From CAZGZU01 sp964529855 (GTDB lineage Bacteria; Patescibacteriota; Minisyncoccia; Portnoybacterales; UBA2143), in NCBI GenBank assembly GCA_964529855.1, contig CAZGZU010000001.1:1-45072 (forward strand): a stretch of 45,072 bases of DNA, read 5' to 3'. This document shows positions 1 to 8,493 of this stretch, one piece after another. How positions within the stretch are numbered: the stretch's first letter is position 1; each line of letters begins with the position of its first letter. The translations under genes and the position numbers were made by a program. The notes below the pieces were generated by a model. That model saw only the letters and a list, made by a program, of their open reading frames with translations. It was not told where the DNA came from and searched no databases.

Positions 1-865
1 GCTTAACACCGCGCAAAAGAATACCCGCATTATCGCCGGCCTGACCCATATCAAGGGACTTGTTGAACATCTCAATACCGGTAACCACTGTCTTCTGGGT
101 ATCTTTAATGCCAATCAGTTCAACTTCTTCATTAAGTTTAACAACCCCCCGTTCAATCCGACCGGTGGCTACCGTACCCCGTCCTTCTATGGAGAAGATA
201 TCTTCAATGGGCATCAAGAATGGCTTGTCAACCGCCCGGGTCGGCTCAGGAATATCTTTATCAATTGTTTTCATTAACTGCAAGATTGGTCCGCATTTGG
301 GACAATCTTCTTTGCCGCAAGCGCATTCCATGGCCTGCAGAGCTGAACCCCGAATAATGGAAATCTTGTCTCCTTCAAACTCATACTTACTCAATAGTTC
401 TCTTACTTCCTGCTCAACCAAATCAATCAATTCCGAGTCGTCAACTTCGTCTGTTTTGTTCAAAAAGACAACAATCGCCGGCAAACCGACCTGACGAGCC
501 AAAAGAATATGCTCGCGCGTCTGAGGCATCGGACCGTCTTTAGCTGAAACAACTAAAATCGCCCCGTCCATCTGAGCGGCTCCAGTAATCATGTTTTTGA
601 TATAGTCAGCGTGGCCCGGACAGTCAATGTGAGCATAGTGCCGTTTTTCCGTTTCATATTCAACGTGAGCTACGGCAATAGTTAAACCGCGCGCTTTTTC
701 TTCAGGCGCGTTATCAATATCATTGACCCCCTTTTCCTGTGCCTTAAAACCAGCCGCTTTTAAACATTTTAAAATAGCGGCTGTTAAGGTAGTTTTACCG
801 TGGTCAACGTGACCAATCGTCCCTATATTAAGGTGCGGTTTGGTCCGTTCAAATTTTTCTGCCAT
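1..865 (-). CDS. tuf: Elongation factor Tu, 3' end beyond the window
   Basis: GTPase that carries aminoacyl-tRNA to the ribosome A site. Reading leftward from the ATG at 865, the protein starts [20 protein letters not shown] and has the P-loop GHVDHGKT at residues 18-25. Further on there are [12 protein letters not shown] and NKTD-type GTPase motifs, then domain 2. About 288 codons are present of the roughly 395 usual for the family, so domain 3 lies outside the window. It is the last gene of the rpsL-rpsG-fusA-tuf block but is separated from fusA by an 82-codon ORF and a 137-base spacer that folds into a hairpin. Identity is certain; only the C-terminus is unseen. Confidence 0.97.
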   Translation of the reverse strand, partial: MAEKFERTKPHLNIGTIGHVDHGKTTLTAAILKCLKAAGFKAQEKGVNDIDNAPEEKARGLTIAVAHVEYETEKRHYAHIDCPGHADYIKNMITGAAQMDGAILVVSAKDGPMPQTREHILLARQVGLPAIVVFLNKTDEVDDSELIDLVEQEVRELLSKYEFEGDKISIIRGSALQAMECACGKEDCPKCGPILQLMKTIDKDIPEPTRAVDKPFLMPIEDIFSIEGRGTVATGRIERGVVKLNEEVELIGIKDTQKTVVTGIEMFNKSLDMGQAGDNAGILLRGVK

Positions 866-870
866 AATTA

Positions 871-935
871 CTTGAAACCTGGAAAGTGAAATTGAAACTG
901 CTGATAAGTTTCAATTTCAAATCTCAAGTTTCAGG
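871..935 (-). other. Hairpin in the tuf leader
   Basis: The spacer before tuf holds a long inverted repeat. TGAAATTGAAACT at 887-899 pairs with AGTTTCAATTTCA at 907-919 around a 7-base loop, and TGAAAC at 873-878 can pair with GTTTCA at 928-933. In the mRNA it would lie a few bases before the tuf start codon. It is built from GAAACT/AGTTTC units like those in front of the HU gene near 41600. No T-run follows, so it is more likely a 5' UTR structure or a repeat than a terminator. Confidence 0.55.
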
Positions 936-1002
936 ATTTAATTTATATCTTTACTTTATCAATAAAAACCCCTCCTGTCAACTAATAAGCTGGTGGCAAT
1001 GG

Positions 1003-1251
1003 CTAAAACGGCAAATCTTCCACTTTCAATTCCTGGCTCTCTGCTTCGCTTTTCTTGCTTTCCGCCTTTTTTTCCTGATTGGCTTTCCACTCGGCAATGT
1101 CCCGATTAGCTTCTTCCGTCTCCGAAGCATTGTTATCGGCACTACCCTCAAAATCCTCCAGCTTCATAACCAGATAAGCAGGCTCATTATCTTCTATTAT
1201 AATACACTTGCCACCTTGTTTTTGCAAGATTTTTTTGATTCTTTCCCACAT
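1003..1251 (-). CDS. Small acidic protein between fusA and tuf, with an SSB-like C-terminal tip
   Basis: Unrecognised 82-aa protein. The first 35 residues (MWERIKKILQKQGGKCIIIE, then DNEPAYLVMKLEDFE) resemble the start of Phd/YefM-type antitoxins, where a short beta hairpin carries a 'gkP.yvvm' motif; this likeness is weak. The middle, about residues 38-72, is a highly charged Glu/Lys/Ala helix. The last residues are VEDLPF, close to the acidic DDIPF tip by which bacterial SSB recruits partners. It sits 12 bases after fusA on the same strand, so it is probably co-transcribed in the str operon, which normally has no gene here. No clear SD precedes the ATG. It is probably real because it fills the space and starts cleanly. 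Confidence 0.6.
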   Translation of the reverse strand: MWERIKKILQKQGGKCIIIEDNEPAYLVMKLEDFEGSADNNASETEEANRDIAEWKANQEKKAESKKSEAESQELKVEDLPF

Positions 1252-1263
1252 GATAGTTAATTT

Positions 1264-3372
1264 TTATTTATTTTCCTCCCCCATTATTCCTTCAGCCACG
1301 TTCTTGGGCACTTCCGCGTAATGACTGAATTCCATGTTGGGACTGGCTCGCCCCTGGGTCATGGAACGCAGTTGGGTGGCATAACCGAACATGCTGGCCA
1401 GGGGTACCTGGGCATCAATTACTTTAACCTGATTAACCCCTTCCCCTCTGTCTTCCATTTTTTCAATCTTGCCCCGGCGGGCATTAAGGTCGCCGACCAC
1501 GTCACCCATGAATTTTTCCGGAGTAATCACCTGTAATTTCATAATCGGCTCCAAAAGAACCGGATTGGCCCGTTTAACGCCATCCTGTAAGGCCATTGAA
1601 CCGGCAATCTTAAAAGCTACTTCCGAGGAATCCACTTCATGAAAAGAACCGTCGTAAAGAGTTGCCTTGAGGTCAACCAAGGGATAACCGGCCAGAACCC
1701 CTTTGTCCATGGCCTCCTTAACTCCCTTTCCCACGGCTGGAATAAATTCCTGGGGAATGACTCCTCCCTTAATTTTATCAACAAACTCAAAGCCCTGGCC
1801 CTGCTCCAACGGCTCAACCCGCAGCCAGGCATGGCCATACTGACCTCGTCCGCCGGTCTGCTTAATGTACTTGCCTTCCGCTTCAGCCGTCCCCTTGATT
1901 GTCTCCTTGTAAGCCACCTGGGGACGTCCGACATTGGCTCCCACATTAAACTCCCTTAACATTCTATCAACAATAACCTCTAAATGCAACTCGCCCATGC
2001 CGGAAATAATGGTCTGACCGGTTTCCGGGTCGCCTTTAATCTGAAAAGTGGGGTCTTCTTCGGCCAGCCGCCTCAAAGCCAAAGCCATCTTTTCCTGGTC
2101 AGCTTTGGTTTTTGGTTCAACGGCAATAGAAATTACCGGTTCGGGAAATTCAATTTTCTCTAAAATAATCGGCTGCTCAACATCAGCCAGCGTATCGCCG
2201 GTGGTCGTACCTTTCAAACCAACGATGGCCGCAATATCTCCGGCATAAATCTCTTTAACCTCTTCCCGTTTATTGGCATGCATTCTGACAATCCGACCGA
2301 CCCTTTCTTTCTGACCGGTAGAAGCGTTTAAGATATAGGAACCGCTCTGCAAAGTTCCGGAATAAGCCCTGAAATAACAAAGCTGACCGACATAGGGGTC
2401 AGTGGCTATTTTGAAAGCCAAGGCGGCAAAAGGCGCTTCATCCTTGGCTTCCCTGATAACTGACTGATCGGTCTTTGGCTCAAGGCCGCTTACCGGCGGC
2501 AAATCAATTGGTGAAGGCAGATAATTGACAATGGCGTCCAATAATGTCTCAACAATTACCCCCCGACCGTCCCCGGCAAAAATCGGGAAAAAATTTCCTT
2601 CTAAAGTACTTTTTCTGATTGCCTGAACAAGCTCTGCCTCGCTGATTTCCTGACCATCCAGATATTTTTCAGCCAACTTATCATCGGCTTCCACGGCTTT
2701 TTCCACCAACTCCTCCCTGTATTTCTCGGCTTGCTCGCGTAAATCAGCCGGCACCTCTTCTTCAATCAATTCCTTGTCGTGAAAATCCTTGTAAGTGTAG
2801 GCCTTCATCTTAACCAAATCAACCGCTCCTTTGGTCTCTTTTTCAAAACCAATGGGCAATTGCACCGGATAAGAATTAGCGCTTAATCGTTCTCTGATGG
2901 AATCTAAGCTCTTGTAAAAATCACCGCCTGTTTGATTAATTTTATTAATAAAACAAATCCGCGGCACCTTGAATTTATCGGCCTGGCGCCAGACCGTCTC
3001 CGATTGCGGCTCCACGCCCATCTTACCGTCAAAAACAACAAGCGCTCCGTCAAGCACTCTTAAAGAACGCTGCACTTCCGCCGTAAAATCAATATGGCCG
3101 GGCGTATCAATGATATTAATCCGGTATTCCCCGTCATCCTGATAGCGTTTCTTCTTCCAAAAACAACTGGTCGCCGCCGAAGTAATGGTAATGCCTCGTT
3201 CTCTTTCCTGAACCATCCAATCCATTTGAGTATCGCCTTCGTGAACCGCCCCAATCTTATGGGTTCGGCCGGTCAAATACAAAATACCCTCGGTGACCGT
3301 GGTTTTGCCGGCATCAATATGAGCGATGATACCGATATCTCTGGTTTTTTCAATGGGATATTCTCTGGGCAT
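1264..3372 (-). CDS. fusA: Elongation factor G
   Basis: Translocase GTPase of the ribosome, 702 aa and full length. It starts [20 protein letters not shown], with the P-loop AHIDAGKT at residues 17-24, then [10 protein letters not shown] (switch I), DTPGHIDF (G3) and NKIN (G4). The C-terminal domains IV and V are complete ([41 protein letters not shown]). The stop of rpsG lies 6 bases upstream, so the two genes are translated from one message. Nothing is truncated or odd in the sequence. Confidence 0.98.
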   Translation of the reverse strand: MPREYPIEKTRDIGIIAHIDAGKTTVTEGILYLTGRTHKIGAVHEGDTQMDWMVQERERGITITSAATSCFWKKKRYQDDGEYRINIIDTPGHIDFTAEVQRSLRVLDGALVVFDGKMGVEPQSETVWRQADKFKVPRICFINKINQTGGDFYKSLDSIRERLSANSYPVQLPIGFEKETKGAVDLVKMKAYTYKDFHDKELIEEEVPADLREQAEKYREELVEKAVEADDKLAEKYLDGQEISEAELVQAIRKSTLEGNFFPIFAGDGRGVIVETLLDAIVNYLPSPIDLPPVSGLEPKTDQSVIREAKDEAPFAALAFKIATDPYVGQLCYFRAYSGTLQSGSYILNASTGQKERVGRIVRMHANKREEVKEIYAGDIAAIVGLKGTTTGDTLADVEQPIILEKIEFPEPVISIAVEPKTKADQEKMALALRRLAEEDPTFQIKGDPETGQTIISGMGELHLEVIVDRMLREFNVGANVGRPQVAYKETIKGTAEAEGKYIKQTGGRGQYGHAWLRVEPLEQGQGFEFVDKIKGGVIPQEFIPAVGKGVKEAMDKGVLAGYPLVDLKATLYDGSFHEVDSSEVAFKIAGSMALQDGVKRANPVLLEPIMKLQVITPEKFMGDVVGDLNARRGKIEKMEDRGEGVNQVKVIDAQVPLASMFGYATQLRSMTQGRASPNMEFSHYAEVPKNVAEGIMGEENK

Positions 3373-3378
3373 AACTTT

Positions 3379-3849
3379 TTACCAGGCAAAATGAGCAAAG
3401 GCCTTGTTGGCTTCGGCAATGCGATGGGTATCCTGTTTCTTTTTAACGGCCGCTCCGGTATTTTGGGAAGCATCAATTAATTCCTCGGCTAATTTCTGGG
3501 CCATGGGCTTGCCTTTCTTGGCTTTGGCTGCCTGAATAATCCAGCGGATAGCCAGAGTCATCTTTCTTTCACCCCGTACTTCCCGGGGCACCTGATAATG
3601 AGCGCCGCCAATTCGGCGCGACTTGACCTCAACCAAAGGAGAAACATTTTTAATGGCCTGGTCAAATACTTCCAAAGGGTCTTTGCTTTTGCTGGATTTC
3701 TTAATAATTTCAAAGGCATTATAAAGAACCCGTTGAGCCACGGATTTTTTGCCCTGCTTCATCAAATGATTGATAAATTTAGCCACCAAGCTGTTATTAT
3801 ACTTGGGGTCTGGATTAATATCTCTTTTAATTTTCTTTTTCCTGCGCAT
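3379..3849 (-). CDS. rpsG: 30S ribosomal protein S7
   Basis: Primary 16S rRNA binding protein of the 30S head, 156 aa, the normal family length. It begins MRRKKKIKRDINPDPKYNNS and contains the conserved KSRRIGGAHYQVPREV segment and the C-terminal NKAFAHFAW. It follows rpsL with a 99-base spacer that contains a palindromic repeat (3860-3927), which is unusual inside a ribosomal operon. fusA follows after 6 bases. Confidence 0.98.
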   Translation of the reverse strand: MRRKKKIKRDINPDPKYNNSLVAKFINHLMKQGKKSVAQRVLYNAFEIIKKSSKSKDPLEVFDQAIKNVSPLVEVKSRRIGGAHYQVPREVRGERKMTLAIRWIIQAAKAKKGKPMAQKLAEELIDASQNTGAAVKKKQDTHRIAEANKAFAHFAW

Positions 3850-3859
3850 AAAATTTAGG

Positions 3860-3927
3860 TTAAGGTTTGGCCTCGAGAACTACGATCTTGCCGAAGGCAA
3901 GGTCGTATTCGAGAGACCGAACCTTAA
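3860..3927. repeat. Palindromic repeat family R1, copy A
   Basis: Imperfect palindrome beginning TTAAGGTTTGG and ending CCGAACCTTAA, with inner arms GATCTTGCC/GGCAAGGTC around GAA. A near copy is at 22161-22225. It occupies most of the rpsL-rpsG spacer. No T-run follows on either strand, so it is not an ordinary terminator. In the operon mRNA it would form a stable hairpin between two cistrons. Confidence 0.85.
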
Positions 3928-3948
3928 TTCAGGCCGCACCTTAAACTT

Positions 3949-4437
3949 TTACTCTTTAGCCGATTCTTCTTTAGCTTTTTCTTCGGCCTCTCCCTCGGCT
4001 GCTTCAGCCCCGGCCGTTGGCTTGCCTGCTCTCTCTTTCTTGGTTCCATAACGACTCCTTTTTTGTTTGCGACCTTCCACTCCTTCCGTATCCAAAACTC
4101 CCCTGACCACGTGATAACGAACTCCGGGCAAGTCCCTGACCCGGCCGCCCCGGATTATCACCACTGAATGCTCCTGCAGATTGTGCCCTTCGCCGGGAAT
4201 ATAGGCGGTCACTTCCATGCCGTTGGTCAAACGAACGCGAGCCACCTTACGCAAAGCGGAATTCGGTTTCTTAGGCGTCAGGGTATGGACTTTCAGGCAA
4301 ACGCCCCGCTTAAAAGGAGAAGGAATTTTTTTTGGTTTGTTCTTAAGCAAATTAAAACTCCGCCAAAGAGCCGGCACTTTTGGTTTTTTCTTTAAAATTT
4401 TTCTCGGTCTTTTAACTAATTGTTGAATAGTAGGCAT
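3949..4437 (-). CDS. rpsL: 30S ribosomal protein S12 with insertion and acidic tail
   Basis: Decoding-centre protein of the 30S subunit and first gene of the str operon. The core is clear: [20 protein letters not shown] at the start, then [34 protein letters not shown] and [16 protein letters not shown]. At 162 aa it exceeds the usual 123-140. There is an insertion near residues 28-44 ([16 protein letters not shown]), and after the conserved RSRYGTKK an Ala/Glu/Lys-rich tail of about 30 residues. Extended S12 tails occur in CPR bacteria as far as I recall; here the tail is visible directly. A good promoter lies upstream at 4470-4498. Confidence 0.97.
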   Translation of the reverse strand: MPTIQQLVKRPRKILKKKPKVPALWRSFNLLKNKPKKIPSPFKRGVCLKVHTLTPKKPNSALRKVARVRLTNGMEVTAYIPGEGHNLQEHSVVIIRGGRVRDLPGVRYHVVRGVLDTEGVEGRKQKRSRYGTKKERAGKPTAGAEAAEGEAEEKAKEESAKE

Positions 4438-4469
4438 AAAATATACAAAAAAAATAACCCACCTTCATT

Positions 4470-4498
4470 AAAATAGCAGATTATCTCTTTAAAGTCAA
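4470..4498 (-). promoter_or_regulatory. Promoter of the str operon
   Basis: On the minus strand: TTGACT (4493-4498), a 17-base spacer ending TGC, then TATTTT (4470-4475). This is a sigma70-type site with an extended -10, about 25 bases before the rpsL start and directly behind tRNA-His. Confidence 0.7.
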
Positions 4499-4531
4499 AT
4501 GACTATCTAAAAAATCCGCTTAGGTGATTAT

Positions 4532-4606
4532 TGGGGTGACCAGAGGGAATTGAACCCTCGATACCTCTTCCACAGAGAGGAGTTTTACCACTAAACTATG
4601 GTCACC
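4532..4606 (-). tRNA. tRNA-His (GTG)
   Basis: Complete cloverleaf with anticodon loop CTGTGGA (anticodon GTG). The acceptor GTGACCA/TGGTCAC is extended by an encoded G-1 opposite C73, the histidine identity pair, and CCA is encoded in the gene. The D-arm is GTTTAGTGGTAAAAC and the T-loop TTCAATT. It lies one base from tRNA-Arg(TCT), so the two are probably cut from one transcript. Confidence 0.95.
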
Positions 4607-4607
4607 A

Positions 4608-4683
4608 TGGCGCGCCTGGCAGGATTCGGACCTGCGACCTACTCTTTAGAAGAGAGTTGCTCTGTCCACTGAGCTACAGGCGC
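4608..4683 (-). tRNA. tRNA-Arg (TCT)
   Basis: Cloverleaf with acceptor GCGCCTG/CAGGCGC, discriminator G and encoded CCA. The anticodon loop is CTTCTAA, giving anticodon TCT for AGA/AGG codons. D-stem GCTC/GAGC and a standard T-arm are present. It is transcribed ahead of tRNA-His. Confidence 0.95.
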
Positions 4684-4764
4684 CTGACTCTAAAATAATA
4701 CTTAAGAATTCCATTAAAGTCAATCTTAAAACAGCTGGATATTGAAAAGGCCTTTTCGTTTTTG

Positions 4765-5130
4765 TCATTTTAACATTTTTCTTTTATTGAACCAAGCTAC
4801 TAAAATAACGCCCAAACTGTCTATTAGAACATCCCGGCCAGTGCCTTCTCTGTCTAAAATAAAGGTCTGATGGTACTCATCAGAAATGGCGTAAATGAGA
4901 GCCAAAACAATAGCCCAAAGCCAGACCTTTCTCCTGGGAAGCTGATGGGCTTGCAAGGCCTTCATCAAAAGAAAAGTCAAAACAGCGTATTCTGAAATAT
5001 GAGCTATTTTGCGCAACAAAAAATCCCAGGAACCGGGTAAATCTGATTTGAGACCGGGCTGATGGGAAAGAAAGAAAATGAGAGCAGCCCAGAGAATAAC
5101 CAAAAACCAGTTTTTGAATTTTTTATTCAT
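4765..5130 (-). CDS. VanZ-like membrane protein
   Basis: About 121-aa integral membrane protein of the VanZ-like family, named after a teicoplanin-resistance accessory protein; most members have no known function. Visible features are an N-terminal helix (FLVILWAALIFFLSHQPG), the family motif KIAHISEYAVLTFLL (residues ~47-62), a middle helix and the signature SDEYHQTFILDREGTGRD followed by a last helix. I start at ATG 5130 (MNKKFKNW) because the upstream codons (5131-5166) lie in the terminator of the preceding gene. It has no SD and begins immediately after that terminator's T-run. Confidence 0.85.
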   Translation of the reverse strand: MNKKFKNWFLVILWAALIFFLSHQPGLKSDLPGSWDFLLRKIAHISEYAVLTFLLMKALQAHQLPRRKVWLWAIVLALIYAISDEYHQTFILDREGTGRDVLIDSLGVILVAWFNKRKMLK

Positions 5131-5184
5131 AAAAAAAGCCGCGTCTGCTCTTTTATATTTTAACATAAAAGCACCAACGCGGCT
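5131..5184 (-). terminator. Intrinsic terminator after the helical protein gene
   Basis: On the minus strand AGCCGCGT (5177-5184) pairs with ACGCGGCT (5137-5144), with an inner TGCTTTTAT/ATAAAAGAGCA stem, followed by seven T. The VanZ-like start codon is the next triplet. Confidence 0.85.
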
Positions 5185-5205
5185 ATTTACTTCGTGCTAA
5201 ACACC

Positions 5206-5535
5206 TTATGGATGTACCGTATCCCCTACCTCTAATCTCTGTCCCTGGGCAGAAAAAACTATTTCAGCCGCAGACTTACGAATTGCTTCAGCTTTATCTC
5301 CAATCTCTGCAAGCTTCTTAATGATGGCCTGCTTGTCAAGTTTGGGATTAAGTATAATCTCCAGTTCCTGTCTGGACAGAATTCCTTTAGCATACTCCAT
5401 GACGCTGCCCAGCTTGGCAAGAGATTTAGCAATCTGGTCATCGATCTCAGATAATACCTTGGCTTGTCTTTCCCAAACATGGGGCTCTATTTCTTTCGCC
5501 TTCTCCTTGGCCTTCTCAATAATATCTCTATCCAT
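5206..5535 (-). CDS. Small helical protein of unknown function
   Basis: I do not recognise this 109-aa protein. It begins MDRDIIEKAKEKAKEIEPHV and is predicted by eye to be almost entirely alpha helical, with Lys/Glu/Ala heptads through about residue 95 and no Cys, signal peptide or membrane segment. An excellent SD (AAAGGAGG, 7 bases before the ATG) is unusual for this window and suggests strong translation. polX lies 30 bases upstream and a strong terminator follows 20 bases downstream, so it is the last gene of its unit. Confidence 0.75.
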   Translation of the reverse strand: MDRDIIEKAKEKAKEIEPHVWERQAKVLSEIDDQIAKSLAKLGSVMEYAKGILSRQELEIILNPKLDKQAIIKKLAEIGDKAEAIRKSAAEIVFSAQGQRLEVGDTVHP

Positions 5536-5565
5536 ACTATCCTCCTTTATAAAGTTAAAGAATCT

Positions 5566-7293
5566 TTATTCTCTTCTAGGCATTTTAAAATATTTTAAGA
5601 GATTTGTCAAGGAACGGGTGTTCAAAATGTCCTTGGGAGCGGCCCAGCCCCGGCGGGCCTGGGCAATACCCAGCTCCATCATCTGGAAATGAGCCCTAGA
5701 ATGAACGTCTGTGCCGATAATCATTTTAACGCCCGCCTCTACGGCCTTACGAATGTGAATGTCTCTTAAATCCAAACGGCTGGCATGAGCATTTATCTCC
5801 AAAGCGACCTTGTTCTGTTTAGCTGCCTTGAAAATTTCAGGCAAATCCAGTTGATAACCCTCTCTTTTCTGAATAACCCGACCGGTCGGATGAGCAATCA
5901 CGTCTAAATGAGGATTCTTCATCGCTTTGATTAAGCGTTCGGTCATATCCTTTTTGGTCATTTTAAAAGAAGAGTGAACAGCTCCCAGCACCAAATCCAA
6001 TTTGGCCAACACTTCATCTTTAGCGGCCAAACGGCCGTCTTTTTTAATGTCAACTTCCGCGCCCTTTAAGATTTTGATGCCGGAAATCTTTTTATTAACC
6101 CTGTCTATTTCAGCCATTTGTTTTAAAAGTCGCTTTCCGTCCAGGCCGTGCAGAATTCCCAGAGGACTGACATGGTCACTAATCACCAGATACTGATAAC
6201 CCATTTTTCTGGCAATCCTGGCCAGGTCCTCAATGGTGGACATGCCGTCACTCCATTCACTATGAGCATGGCACTCCCCTTTGACATCATTATAACCAAT
6301 TAGTTTGGGCAATTTATTTTTCGAAGCCGCTTCAATCTCGCCCGTATTTGTCCTTATCTCCGGTTCAATATAGGGGAGGCCAATGGCCTGATAAACTTCC
6401 TTCTCATTTTTACCAGCCACTCTTTTATTCTTCCTGAAAACTCCGTACTCATTCAATTTCAATCCTTTTTTCATGGCAATCCGCCGGGTCAAAATATTGT
6501 GGTCCTTGCTGCCGGTAAAATATTGTAAAGCAGCTCCGAAGCTTTCTTCTTTAACAACCCTTAAATCGCAGTCAAATCCGATTTTAAATCTAACTGACGA
6601 CTTGGTTGGCCCTTTGGCCCAGACCTTAATCACTCCTTCCATCTTGCTAAAGAAATCCATTACTTCCCTGGGCTTGCTGGAAACAAGCAGGATGTCGGCA
6701 TCGCCGATTGTTTCTTTCATTCGCCTGACCGAACCAGCCACACTTATTTTCTTAACCTCGGGCAGTTCTCTAAGCCGAGCGATTATCTCCCTGACAATCG
6801 GCAAAATTGTCCCCAACAGGAACCTACCTTTGTCCGCCTTGGCCATGGCAATGGCCTGCAAAATATTCTGTTCGCTTTTAGGCCCAAAACCTTCCAGCTT
6901 GCCTATCTTGCCGGCTTTGGCCGCCTTTTCCAGACCCTTAACATTTTTAATGCCTAATTTCTTGTAAAGCACCTTAATTTTTCGGGGACCAAGGCCTTCA
7001 ATATTGGTTAAGGCTTCAATGTCAACCGGCGATTGTTTTTTTTGTTTTTGATAGGCCTTGATTTGACCGGTCTTGAGATACTCTTCTATTTTACCGGCCA
7101 GGGCCTGGCCAATGCCGGGAATTTCTTTCAAGGCCTTGACTCCGCCTGCCTGATAAATTTCCTGAACGTCTTTTTCCAAAGAATCTAAAACCCGAGCTGC
7201 TTTACGATAAGCCCGGGAACGAAAATCTACCTCCTTCATTTCCAATAAATCAGCCATCTGGCCGAAAATTTGAGCTAGTTCTAAATTTTTCAT
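5566..7293 (-). CDS. polX: DNA polymerase X with C-terminal PHP phosphoesterase
   Basis: Bacterial family-X repair polymerase, 575 aa, full length. The N-terminal helix-hairpin-helix part spans residues ~1-130 (IPGIGQALAGKIEEY, NIEGLGPRKIKVLYKKL). The nucleotidyltransferase core has GS-x-RR, then GDAD (197-200) and DCD (241-243) carrying the metal-binding aspartates. The PHP domain starts near residue 335 with HAHSEWSDG (342-350), then SDHV and TDVHSR, and in this family provides 3'-5' exonuclease and AP-site activity. It overlaps the half-MFS gene by 4 bases. All catalytic residues I expect are present. Confidence 0.95.
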   Translation of the reverse strand: MKNLELAQIFGQMADLLEMKEVDFRSRAYRKAARVLDSLEKDVQEIYQAGGVKALKEIPGIGQALAGKIEEYLKTGQIKAYQKQKKQSPVDIEALTNIEGLGPRKIKVLYKKLGIKNVKGLEKAAKAGKIGKLEGFGPKSEQNILQAIAMAKADKGRFLLGTILPIVREIIARLRELPEVKKISVAGSVRRMKETIGDADILLVSSKPREVMDFFSKMEGVIKVWAKGPTKSSVRFKIGFDCDLRVVKEESFGAALQYFTGSKDHNILTRRIAMKKGLKLNEYGVFRKNKRVAGKNEKEVYQAIGLPYIEPEIRTNTGEIEAASKNKLPKLIGYNDVKGECHAHSEWSDGMSTIEDLARIARKMGYQYLVISDHVSPLGILHGLDGKRLLKQMAEIDRVNKKISGIKILKGAEVDIKKDGRLAAKDEVLAKLDLVLGAVHSSFKMTKKDMTERLIKAMKNPHLDVIAHPTGRVIQKREGYQLDLPEIFKAAKQNKVALEINAHASRLDLRDIHIRKAVEAGVKMIIGTDVHSRAHFQMMELGIAQARRGWAAPKDILNTRSLTNLLKYFKMPRRE

Positions 7294-7931
7294 TCTTTTG
7301 GATGAGGCGGCTGAATAGTTTTAGTTTCTGGAATGCGTTTGGCTTTTTTGTCTTTAGGGATTATTTGCTTGGTAATTAAAATTGGCAAGAGAGCGCTTAG
7401 GATAATAAAAATACCTACGCCTATAAAAAGAATATTAAAACCAAAACGACTGGCTATCAATCCGCCTAAAGCGCCAGCTATGCCGCCGCCAATACCGACT
7501 AAAGCGCTTCTGACACTCCAATCAAAGGCTTCAGAACCTTTATCGATGTGTCTGGTAAAGATAGCCGTATAACCAGGGATGTTCATGCCCATGCCCAAGG
7601 CATAAACCATTTGCAAAAGATAAATATGCCAGGGCAAACGAGCAAAAATATAGCCAAAGACCGCTGAAGCAGCTAAAAGATTGCCGATGATAATAAACCA
7701 AAGGTCATCTTTTTCGCCGTGATTTTTATCTAAATAGCGGGCAAAAGGAATCACTACCAGTGACTGCACAATCCAATAAATAGCTGCCGCATAACCAACC
7801 ACCTTAAGATTACCTCCCTGAATGTAACTAGTCAGAAAAACTGCAAAAATTGGCGTAATCAAACCAAACCCGGAAATCAAAGCTATATCAGAAAGGATTA
7901 AAATCTTAATTACTTTATTTATTCTTTGCAT
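7290..7931 (-). CDS. Half-size major facilitator superfamily protein
   Basis: 213-aa membrane protein with six hydrophobic helices and the MFS N-half layout: helix 1 (ISGFGLITPIFAVFL), helix 2 followed by the RYLDKNHG loop that replaces motif A, helices 3-4 (LLQMVYALGMGMNIPGYTAIF) and glycine-rich helix 5. Full MFS carriers have 12 helices and about 400 aa; here the protein ends after helix 6 with a charged tail. The stop overlaps polX by 4 bases and no second half is visible nearby, so it is a natural half protein or an old truncation, not a frameshift. Substrate unknown. Confidence 0.8.
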   Translation of the reverse strand: MQRINKVIKILILSDIALISGFGLITPIFAVFLTSYIQGGNLKVVGYAAAIYWIVQSLVVIPFARYLDKNHGEKDDLWFIIIGNLLAASAVFGYIFARLPWHIYLLQMVYALGMGMNIPGYTAIFTRHIDKGSEAFDWSVRSALVGIGGGIAGALGGLIASRFGFNILFIGVGIFIILSALLPILITKQIIPKDKKAKRIPETKTIQPPHPKE

Positions 7932-7935
7932 AATT

Positions 7936-8157
7936 CTATGATAAATCTTTACCCCAGGGATGACAAGTTAATATTCTTTTAAAGCCCAGCCACAATCCGA
8001 TTAAAGTCCCCTGCTTTTCTACGGCCTGGTAAGTATACTGGGAACAAGTCGGATAATGCCGGCACTGACCGAGCAGTCGCAAAACAGGAAAATAGCCGTG
8101 GTCCGGCGAAACGGTCTTTTGATAGAGTTTGATTAACAAAAGAATGATTAATTTCAT
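7936..8157 (-). CDS. yidD: Membrane protein insertion efficiency factor YidD
   Basis: Small membrane-associated protein that assists YidC-dependent membrane insertion. The family pattern is clear: [17 protein letters not shown], then [15 protein letters not shown] and a C-terminal LTCHPWG. About 73 aa is close to the usual 70-85. I start at ATG 8157 (MKLIILLL); a TTG at 8169 would overlap the stop of the Mth938-like gene. The half-MFS gene follows with a 4-base gap. Confidence 0.92.
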   Translation of the reverse strand: MKLIILLLIKLYQKTVSPDHGYFPVLRLLGQCRHYPTCSQYTYQAVEKQGTLIGLWLGFKRILTCHPWGKDLS

Positions 8158-8162
8158 TTTTT

Positions 8163-8485
8163 TTAACAAGTTAAATGCAGGGCGGCAATCACTTTTTTCT
8201 TTGGAGAAAGTTGATTATAGGTTTGGCAGGCCTGTTCAGTGGGCTGAACAATAAACTCAATTTTCTGAACGGCTAAATATTCTCTGGTTTCCTCCGGAAT
8301 CTCTACCAGACCCGAAGCGCCCGTGCCAATAATCAAAACTTCCGGTTTTTCCTTTAAAATCTCCTGCAAATCCTTCAAATAAACCTTATGTCCTTCTTTT
8401 CTCCACCAGTTTTTTATGCGGTCGGGATAAATAATCAGGTCGGATTCATATTGCTGACCGTCAATGGTTAAGAATCTATATGCAT
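8163..8485 (-). CDS. Mth938-like (DUF498/598) protein, start or frame uncertain
   Basis: The frame encodes a complete Mth938/NDUFAF3-type domain: [20 protein letters not shown], then [24 protein letters not shown] and the C-terminal YNQLSP...AALHLTC. Molecular role is unknown in bacteria; a mitochondrial relative (NDUFAF3) helps assemble complex I. The domain frame has no ATG, GTG or TTG before a TTG at 8378, which would cut the domain in half, and it closes upstream with TAA at 8490-8492. An ATG exists at 8485 in another frame (ATG CAT ATA GAT TCT TAA). Either a rare start (ATT/ATA) is used or one base is missing near 8470. The DUF763 gene ends 9 bases before that ATG. Confidence 0.75.
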
Positions 8486-8493
8486 AATTTTAA

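Noticed and set aside
5131..5166. Longer start of the VanZ-like protein (MLKYKRADAAFF)
   Set aside because: It would be coded by the stem and T-run of a terminator.
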